Assembly: GCA_964560325.1 (NCBI GenBank)
Contig: CAZLLV010000097.1
Location: forward strand, 1-10,471
Length of the DNA stretch: 10,471 nucleotides
Direction: 5' to 3'
Origin: CAZLLV01 sp964560325
GTDB taxonomy: Bacteria > Acidobacteriota > Thermoanaerobaculia > Multivoradales > DATKCC01
Shown one piece after another: positions 5,718-10,471 of the stretch (position 1 is its first letter; each line of letters opens with the position of its first letter). The translations under genes and the position numbers were made by a program. The notes under the pieces were generated by a model, which did not search any database, was not told where the DNA came from, and was given only the letters and a program-made list of their open reading frames with translations.

Positions 5718-7025
5718 TCAGCGCACGTAGAGGTCGCGTGCGACCTTGGTCAGCACCTCGCAGCCGTCTTCGGTCACCACCGCCGTGTCGGAGAGGAACG
5801 AGTCCCCCTTGCCGGTGCGGAGGAGCCAGGACATGAGGTGGAAGACCATGCCGGGCTCGAGCGTGAGGTCGGAGCTCTCGCGCAGGCCGACCGGAACGCC
5901 GCTGCCCGACCAGCTCGGCGGGTAGCCGATCCCGACCGAGTAGCCGCAGTGATGGCGGTGGTAGTGGGCGAGCCCGGCTTCTTCGAGGCAGGCGTGCCAG
6001 GCGCGGTAGACCTCGCCGGCCCTCACCCCGGGGCCGATCCGCCGCTCGGCGGCCTCGAGCGCCTGGCGGCAGAGGGCGAGCACCTTGCCGGCGCGGGACG
6101 GCGCCTTGCCGATGAAGACCAGCCGGCCCATCGGCGCGTGGTAGCGGCGGACGCAGCCGGCCATCTCCAGGAACAGCACGTCCCGGGCGCTCAGGGTCGA
6201 GTCGTCCCAGGTGCCGTGCTCGTGCGAGAGGGTCTGGGTCGAGCGCACCAGCGGGATGAACCCGGGGTAGGTGCCGCCGCGCTGGAACATGGTCTGGTAG
6301 ACCGCGCCCATCACGTCGCGCTTGTTGACCCCCGGGCCGGCCGCGGCGATGGCGGCGAGCATCATCGAGTCGGAGATCGCGGCCGCCTGGCGCGTGCATT
6401 CGAGCTCGCGCGGCGACTGGACGATGCGCAGGTCGTCGACCAGGCCCGAGGCGTCCTCCCAGCGGGCGTCGGGCATGCCGTCGAGGATCCCCCGGGCGAT
6501 GTTGTACGGCAGGAAGGAGTTCGCCATCTCCATGCCGAGCCGCGCGCCGGCGAGACCGGCGTCGCCGAGCGCCTCGCAGGTGGCCGCGATCGGGACGGAG
6601 CCGCTCGCCGGCCGGGTGCCGGTGCCGCGGACGGAGACGCCGACGCTCATCGACCAGGGCTCGAGGCCGACGGTGCCGCCGTCCGCTCCGCGCGTCGCAT
6701 AGACCAGGTCGGCGCCCTCCGACGCGGGCTCCGGCAGCGGCGGCACGCCGTCCGAGTAGCCGATGTGGACCACGTCGGGCACCTGGTCGCGCACGGTCGC
6801 CTTCTCCATCGCCCGGGTGACGAGCAGGGGCCGTCCGTCGCGCGGCACCACCAGGACCTGGTACGCGAAGTACCCCATGTGGTCGAGGCCGCACAGGTAG
6901 TAGATGTTCTCCGGGCTCGAGACGAGGATCGCGTCGAGGCCGCGCTCCTCCATCGCCGCCCGGGTCCGCTCCAGGCGCGTCTGGTACTCTGCGGACGGAA
7001 AGTAACGAGCACGCTGTTTCGCCAT
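5718..7025 (-). CDS. M24-family 'pita-bread' hydrolase lacking metal ligands, ectoine-hydrolase/creatinase-like
   Basis: The 435-residue protein has the creatinase/prolidase N-terminal domain (~8-150; LERTRAAMEERGLDAILV then NIYYLCGLD) and an M24 catalytic domain (~205-430; SPRELECTRQAA, then SARDVLFLEMAGCVRRYHAP, LEPGMVFHLM, VVTEDG). Aligned by eye to E. coli aminopeptidase P, the five metal ligands D260, D271, H354, E383 and E406 fall on E287, P298, Y362, M398 and S412, so none is retained. The FLEMAGCVRRYHAP and CGYSVGIGYPPSW segments resemble ectoine hydrolase (DoeA/EutD), which opens the ectoine ring; creatinase is a well-known metal-free member of the fold. A metal-independent hydrolase of a C-N bond is therefore likelier than a peptidase, and substrate is not determined. 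The start is supported by GGAGGA five bases upstream. The gene is divergent from an aldehyde dehydrogenase. No deacetylase (DoeB/EutE) is present, which weakens a full ectoine pathway. Confidence 0.85.
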   Translation of the reverse strand: MAKQRARYFPSAEYQTRLERTRAAMEERGLDAILVSSPENIYYLCGLDHMGYFAYQVLVVPRDGRPLLVTRAMEKATVRDQVPDVVHIGYSDGVPPLPEPASEGADLVYATRGADGGTVGLEPWSMSVGVSVRGTGTRPASGSVPIAATCEALGDAGLAGARLGMEMANSFLPYNIARGILDGMPDARWEDASGLVDDLRIVQSPRELECTRQAAAISDSMMLAAIAAAGPGVNKRDVMGAVYQTMFQRGGTYPGFIPLVRSTQTLSHEHGTWDDSTLSARDVLFLEMAGCVRRYHAPMGRLVFIGKAPSRAGKVLALCRQALEAAERRIGPGVRAGEVYRAWHACLEEAGLAHYHRHHCGYSVGIGYPPSWSGSGVPVGLRESSDLTLEPGMVFHLMSWLLRTGKGDSFLSDTAVVTEDGCEVLTKVARDLYVR

Positions 7026-7030
7026 CGAAA

Positions 7031-7036
7031 TCCTCC
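7031..7036 (-). promoter_or_regulatory. Ribosome binding site of the M24 hydrolase
   Basis: The minus strand reads GGAGGA, five bases before the ATG at 7025-7023. It selects this start over the open frame that continues far upstream through the aldehyde dehydrogenase antisense strand. Confidence 0.75.
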
Positions 7037-7066
7037 GAACAGTCGACAGTCTCCAAGAGATCGGCA

Positions 7067-7097
7067 CCGCGCGGCCTTCGACCCCGGTCGTGCGCGG
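7067..7097. repeat. Overlapping inverted repeats in the M24/aldehyde-dehydrogenase divergent region
   Basis: The 141-base divergent region 7026-7166 contains CCGCGC (7067-7072) facing GCGCGG (7092-7097), and inside it CGACC (7079-7083) facing GGTCG (7086-7090) across two bases. The two dyads have different centres (7082 and 7084.5), so they are alternatives rather than one nested hairpin. The CGACC-CC-GGTCG dyad is of a size that a dimeric regulator could bind and sits between both gene starts. No regulator gene is in view, and such repeats arise by chance in GC-rich DNA. Confidence 0.3.
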
Positions 7098-7155
7098 CGC
7101 CGGCCAGGGTACCAGTCCACGGGCCCGGTGCTCACCCACGATTCCGCGGGTCGAG

Positions 7156-7161
7156 AAGGAG
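7156..7161 (+). promoter_or_regulatory. Ribosome binding site of the aldehyde dehydrogenase
   Basis: AAGGAG followed by five C residues and then ATG at 7167. It identifies the true start within an open frame that runs back across the M24 gene. Confidence 0.75.
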
Positions 7162-7166
7162 CCCCC

Positions 7167-8612
7167 ATGGAAGCCCTGAAGATGCACGTCGACGGCCGCT
7201 GGATCGAAAGCGCCTCGGGAGAGTCGTTCGAAGCGACGAACCCGGCGACCGGCGAGACGCTCGCCCGAATCGCCGAAGGGACGCGCGAGGACGCGGCGCG
7301 GGCGGTCGAGGCCGCGAACCGGGCGAAGGCGACGATCGCCGGCATGCCGGTCTGGGAGCGCTCGCGCCTGCTGCTCCGGCTCGCCGACGCCGTGGAAGCG
7401 AAGCGCGAGGAGCTCGCCCGCACCCTCAGCCTCGACCAGGGCAAGCCCTACCACTCCGAGGCGCTCTGGGAGGTCGACCACGCCGCGCTCGGCTTCCGCA
7501 ACGCGGCCGAGCAGGTGAAGTGGCTGGAGACGCCGGTGATCCCGCTCGAGGCGCCGACCAAGCGCGCGTTCAGTATCCGCCAGCCGCGCGGCGTCTACGC
7601 GATCGTCACCCCGTGGAACTTCCCCTACAACATCCCGGTCGAGTACATCGCTCCCGGGCTCGCCGCCGGCAACGCCGTCGTCTGGGTGCCGGCGCCGACC
7701 ACCTCGCTCTGCGCCGTGCGGTTCATGGAGGCGCTGGCGGAGGCCGATCTGCCGCCGGGCGTCCTCAACCTGGTCACCGGTCCCGGCCCGGTGGTGGGCG
7801 ACGAGGTCGTCTCCCACCCGGGCACCGACGCGGTCGGCTTCACCGGCAGCCCGGAGACGGGCGAGCAGATCATGCGCCGCGCCGCCGGCAAGCCGGTGCT
7901 CCTGGAGCTCGGCGGCAACGGTCCGACGGTGATCCTGGACGACGCCGACGTCGACGCGGCGACCGAGGCGGCGGCGCTCGGCTGCTGGCTCAACGCCGGC
8001 CAGGTCTGCTGCGCCACCGAGCGCCTGCTGGTCCACGAGCGGGTGCACGACCGGGTGGTCGAGACGCTGGTCGCGAGCGCCGGCAAGGTCGCCCCCGGCG
8101 ATCCGCTCGACGCGGCGACCACGATGGGCCCGCTCAACAACGCGCCGACGGCGGAGAAGAACGACCGCCACATCGCCGACGCGGTCGCCAAGGGGGCGAA
8201 GGTGCTCACCGGGGGCGGACGCGCCGAGGGGCTCGGCACCGACCTCTTCTACCGCCCGACCGTGCTCGACGGGGTGACGCCGGAGATGGCGCTCAACGCG
8301 GAGGAGAGCTTCGGACCGGTGGCGCCGGTGATCACCGTCGCGGACGACGACGAGGCGCTGCGGATCGCCAACGAGTGCAGCCTCGGGCTGGTCTCGGCGG
8401 TCTTCACCCGCGACGTGAACCGGGCGTTCAAGTTCGCCGAGGGGCTCCGGACCGGGATCGTGATGGTCAACGAGTTCACCGACTACTGGGAGCTCCACAT
8501 CCCGTTCGGCGGCGCGTCGGGCAAGCGGAGCGGCATCGGCCGGATCGGCGGCCGGCGGGCGATCGAGGAGATGTCGGACCTGAAGACGATCGTCTTCGAG
8601 GTCGGAGCGTGA
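7167..8612 (+). CDS. NAD(P)-dependent aldehyde dehydrogenase
   Basis: A 481-residue enzyme of the ALDH superfamily, oxidising an aldehyde to a carboxylate in the cytoplasm. All catalytic elements are visible: N151 in PWNFP (oxyanion), FTGSPETG (225-232) in the coenzyme fold, general base E247 in LELGG, nucleophile C281 in GQVCC exactly 34 residues later as in ALDH2, and E380 in EESFGPV. Length is usual for the family. The Lys that normally contacts the NAD(P) ribose (K192 of ALDH2, usually in a K-P/V-A motif) is V174 here, within WVPAPTTS. The nearest families are the succinate-semialdehyde, betaine-aldehyde and lactaldehyde dehydrogenase types, but substrate cannot be told from sequence. Its stop TGA shares three bases with the GTG of the downstream aldolase, so the two are translationally coupled. 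The M24 hydrolase is divergent upstream. Confidence 0.95.
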   Translation: MEALKMHVDGRWIESASGESFEATNPATGETLARIAEGTREDAARAVEAANRAKATIAGMPVWERSRLLLRLADAVEAKREELARTLSLDQGKPYHSEALWEVDHAALGFRNAAEQVKWLETPVIPLEAPTKRAFSIRQPRGVYAIVTPWNFPYNIPVEYIAPGLAAGNAVVWVPAPTTSLCAVRFMEALAEADLPPGVLNLVTGPGPVVGDEVVSHPGTDAVGFTGSPETGEQIMRRAAGKPVLLELGGNGPTVILDDADVDAATEAAALGCWLNAGQVCCATERLLVHERVHDRVVETLVASAGKVAPGDPLDAATTMGPLNNAPTAEKNDRHIADAVAKGAKVLTGGGRAEGLGTDLFYRPTVLDGVTPEMALNAEESFGPVAPVITVADDDEALRIANECSLGLVSAVFTRDVNRAFKFAEGLRTGIVMVNEFTDYWELHIPFGGASGKRSGIGRIGGRRAIEEMSDLKTIVFEVGA

Positions 8613-9658
8613 GCGCCCGCCACTTTTCGGGTCGGCCCCCGATCGACCTGCGGAGCGACACGGTCACGACGCCGACGGCGGCGATGCGCCGGGCGATGGC
8701 CGAGGCGAAGGTCGGCGACGACGTGTACGGCGAGGATCCGACGGTCCGCCGGCTCGAGGAGCTCGCCGCCGAGCGGACGGGCAAGGAGGCGGCGGTCTTC
8801 ACGAGCTCCGGCACCCTCGCCAACCAGCTCGCGCTCGCCGTCTGGGCCGACTCGGGCGACCAGGTGATCCTCGACGCCAACTCCCACTTCGTCCTCTGGG
8901 AGCCGGCGTCGATGGCGTGGATCGCCCGCACGATCCCGGCGCCGGTATCGACCGAGCGCGGGTGGTTCGGGCCGGCCGAGGTGGCCGCGCGGCTCACGGC
9001 TCCGGTCTACGGCGCCACCCGGACCGGCGCCGTCTGCGTGGAGAACAGCCACAACTGGGCCGGGGGCGCGGTCTATCCCGCCGACGTGCTGGCCGAGCTC
9101 GGCCGGTTCTGCCGCGAGCGCTCGCTCCCCCTCCACATGGATGGCGCCCGGGTGTTCAACGCCGCCGTCGCCTCCGGCCGCTCCGCCGCCGAGGTCGCGG
9201 CGCCGGCCGACTCGGTGATGTTCTGCCTCTCGAAGGGGCTGGGGGCGCCGGTCGGGTCGCTTCTCTGCGGTCCCCGCGACTTCGTGGCCGAGGCGCGCAA
9301 CCTCCGGCTGGTCCTGGGCGGCGGCATGCGCCAGGTCGGGGTGCTCGCCGCCGCCGGCCTGGTCGCGCTCGAGACGATGGTCGAGCGGCTGGCCGAGGAT
9401 CACGCCCGGGCGCGGCGCCTCGCGGAGAGGCTCGCGGCGGTCTCCGGCGTGCGCGTCGATCCCGAGCGGGTGGAGACCAACATCGTCATGTTCGAGACGC
9501 CCGGGCACCCGGCTTCCGAGGTGCAGGAACGGCTCGACGAGCACGGCGTGCGCTGCTTCGCCGTCGGTCCGCGGCGGGTCCGGATGGTGCTCCACCACAA
9601 GGTCGACGACGCGGGTGTCGAGACCGCGGTCCGGGCGGTGGAGCAGTTGCTCGGATAA
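8609..9658 (+). CDS. ltaE: Low-specificity L-threonine aldolase-type PLP lyase
   Basis: A 349-residue fold-type I PLP enzyme that cleaves L-threonine/L-allo-threonine (and often other beta-hydroxy amino acids) to glycine and an aldehyde. Family signatures run in order: DLRSDTVTTPTAAM (13-26), VGDDVYGEDPTV (35-46), TSSGTLANQ (65-73), H93 in the ring-stacking position, VENSHNWAGG (144-153), HMDGAR with D178 and R181, and CLSKGLGAPVGS with the Schiff-base lysine K209. These match D168, R171 and K197 of E. coli LtaE. Length is close to the usual ~335-350. Translation starts at GTG 8609, overlapping the dehydrogenase stop (GTGA); the first conserved residues follow closely, which supports this start over the later ATG at residue 26. 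The product aldehyde could be the substrate of the upstream dehydrogenase. A related beta-eliminating lyase activity (for example phenylserine aldolase) is possible. Confidence 0.93.
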   Translation: MSARHFSGRPPIDLRSDTVTTPTAAMRRAMAEAKVGDDVYGEDPTVRRLEELAAERTGKEAAVFTSSGTLANQLALAVWADSGDQVILDANSHFVLWEPASMAWIARTIPAPVSTERGWFGPAEVAARLTAPVYGATRTGAVCVENSHNWAGGAVYPADVLAELGRFCRERSLPLHMDGARVFNAAVASGRSAAEVAAPADSVMFCLSKGLGAPVGSLLCGPRDFVAEARNLRLVLGGGMRQVGVLAAAGLVALETMVERLAEDHARARRLAERLAAVSGVRVDPERVETNIVMFETPGHPASEVQERLDEHGVRCFAVGPRRVRMVLHHKVDDAGVETAVRAVEQLLG

Positions 9659-9669
9659 CCTTCGGCCCC

Positions 9670-10471
9670 GTGCCGTACGAAGTCCGCCCCGCCCGCACCG
9701 ATCGTCTCGACCGCTTCGACCTCTTCCTCCTCCTCGCCGCGATCGCGGCGGGCGCCGTCTTCTTCCTCTCCCTCGGCCGTCTCTGGCCGCTCGCGGACAT
9801 GGACCTCCACGTCCCGCGCGAGGCGCTCGTCGAGCGCGCTCGGGCGACCCTGGAGCACGCCGGTTTCGACGTCTCCGAGCACCGGGCCGAGTCGGCGCTG
9901 CGGGTCGACGCCTTCGCCCTCGACTTCCTCCAGCGATCGTTCGGCGACGGCGAGGCGCAGCGGCGGATCGCCGCCGGGTTGCCGATCTACCGCTACGACG
10001 TGCTGCTCAAGCGGCGCCTCGATCCGGACCGTTACTGGGTGCACCTGCACTCGAAGGAGAGCGGCGCGGGGATCGACGTGCTCGCCTGGGGGCGAACGGT
10101 GCAGGAGGACGCGTCCGGCGACACGGTGAGCGCCGAGACGGCGCGGGAGGTGGCGCTCGCGGCGCTCGCGCCGTTCCTCGACGGCGGAGGGAGCGACGGC
10201 GGCGGGGGGGCGGCCGGACCGTGGCGGGAGGAGGGTTTCTACGAGCAGGCGCGGCCGAACCGGCTCGACCACTACTTCGTCTACGAGCGCCACCTGTCGC
10301 AGGAGCCACCGCTTCGGCAGCGGCTGGTGGCGACCGTCTCCGGGGGCGAGGTGACCTCGGTCGAGCACGCCTTGGTGCCGCCGGAGGCCGCCCGCCGCGC
10401 CGCCCGCGCCCGCCGGGCGCCGACCGTGGCGCTCCAGACCGCCGGTTTCCTGGCCGCGGCGGTGGCGGTGC
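9670..10471 (+). CDS. Membrane-anchored protein, possible N-terminal part of a CPBP-family protease (cut by right edge)
   Basis: An open frame of 267 codons from GTG at 9670 runs off the window without a stop. It starts 11 bases after the aldolase stop, with no clear ribosome binding site, so it is probably read by coupling. Residues ~16-36 are a membrane helix (FDLFLLLAAIAAGAVFF). A soluble region follows with REALVERARATLEHAGFD (~49-66), a Tyr/Trp-rich segment (YRYDVLLKRR, RYWVHLH), a Gly-rich spacer (~177-185), then NRLDHYFVYER and a hydrophobic stretch at the end (~251-267) that appears to begin a second helix. The AREFL-type helix, the RxDHxFxxE-like segment and the membrane start afterwards recall the long N-terminal extension of some CPBP (CAAX) intramembrane proteases, whose catalytic E-E/R-H motifs would lie beyond this window. 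That is memory-based and not proven; it could be another membrane protein. Confidence 0.6.
   Translation, partial: MPYEVRPARTDRLDRFDLFLLLAAIAAGAVFFLSLGRLWPLADMDLHVPREALVERARATLEHAGFDVSEHRAESALRVDAFALDFLQRSFGDGEAQRRIAAGLPIYRYDVLLKRRLDPDRYWVHLHSKESGAGIDVLAWGRTVQEDASGDTVSAETAREVALAALAPFLDGGGSDGGGGAAGPWREEGFYEQARPNRLDHYFVYERHLSQEPPLRQRLVATVSGGEVTSVEHALVPPEAARRAARARRAPTVALQTAGFLAAAVAV

Noticed and set aside
5838..7166. Upstream in-frame extension of the aldehyde dehydrogenase across the M24 gene
   Set aside because: The frame is merely open. The ATG at 7167 has a ribosome binding site and begins at the normal ALDH N-terminus.
7026..8498. Upstream in-frame extension of the M24 gene across the dehydrogenase
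   Set aside because: The ATG at 7025 has GGAGGA five bases upstream and matches the family N-terminus; the extension is antisense shadow.
266..9658. Defence island or toxin-antitoxin system
   Set aside because: The complete genes are repair, envelope and metabolic families; none belongs to a known defence family. The only mobile signal is at the left edge.
1..10471. CRISPR array, tRNA or rRNA genes
   Set aside because: No regularly spaced repeats and no tRNA or rRNA-like stretches were seen on reading the sequence; coding covers nearly all of the window.

Overview
The window is a high-GC bacterial chromosome segment. Hand counts give 67% and 78% G+C on two sampled 60-base lines inside genes, and nearly every codon ends in G or C. 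Genes are tightly packed with short gaps, zero-gap junctions and overlapping start/stop codons. The gene set (LigD in phosphoesterase-ligase-polymerase order, LemA with an M48 protease, a probable CPBP-type membrane protein) would fit a soil or sediment bacterium such as an Acidobacteriota or Myxococcota member. That assignment is inference only, because no rRNA or other phylogenetic marker is present.

Layout. (1) Bases 1-265: the first 15 codons of a leftward gene that looks like an IS110-family transposase, with a strong ribosome binding site. Behind it is a non-coding leader holding several hairpins in less GC-rich DNA (58% over 1-120). In IS110 elements the leader upstream of the recombinase is where the bridge RNA is encoded. 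(2) 266-3010, leftward: a complete three-domain DNA ligase D of bacterial non-homologous end joining; no Ku gene is in the window. (3) 3134-5704, rightward: lemA and a membrane M48 metalloprotease joined with no spacer (TAA then GTG); the protease has a long C-terminal extension that looks TerB-like. (4) 5718-7025, leftward and convergent with the protease after a 13-base gap: an M24 'pita-bread' hydrolase in which all five canonical metal ligands are replaced, most like the ectoine hydrolase/creatinase type. (5) 7167-10471, rightward and divergent from the M24 gene: a probable operon of an aldehyde dehydrogenase, a threonine-aldolase-type PLP lyase whose GTG start overlaps the dehydrogenase stop, and a membrane-anchored protein truncated by the window edge.

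How the parts may work together. LigD is a DNA-repair enzyme unrelated to its neighbours. LemA and the M48 protease form an envelope pair. The M24 hydrolase, aldehyde dehydrogenase and aldolase share a 141-base divergent control region and could form an amino-acid-derivative catabolic module: the aldolase would split a beta-hydroxy amino acid into glycine and an aldehyde, and the dehydrogenase would oxidise the aldehyde. The most unusual signals are the IS110 leader with complementary hairpin loops at the left edge, the metal-ligand-free M24 enzyme with its divergent aldehyde module, and the TerB-like tail on the M48 protease.
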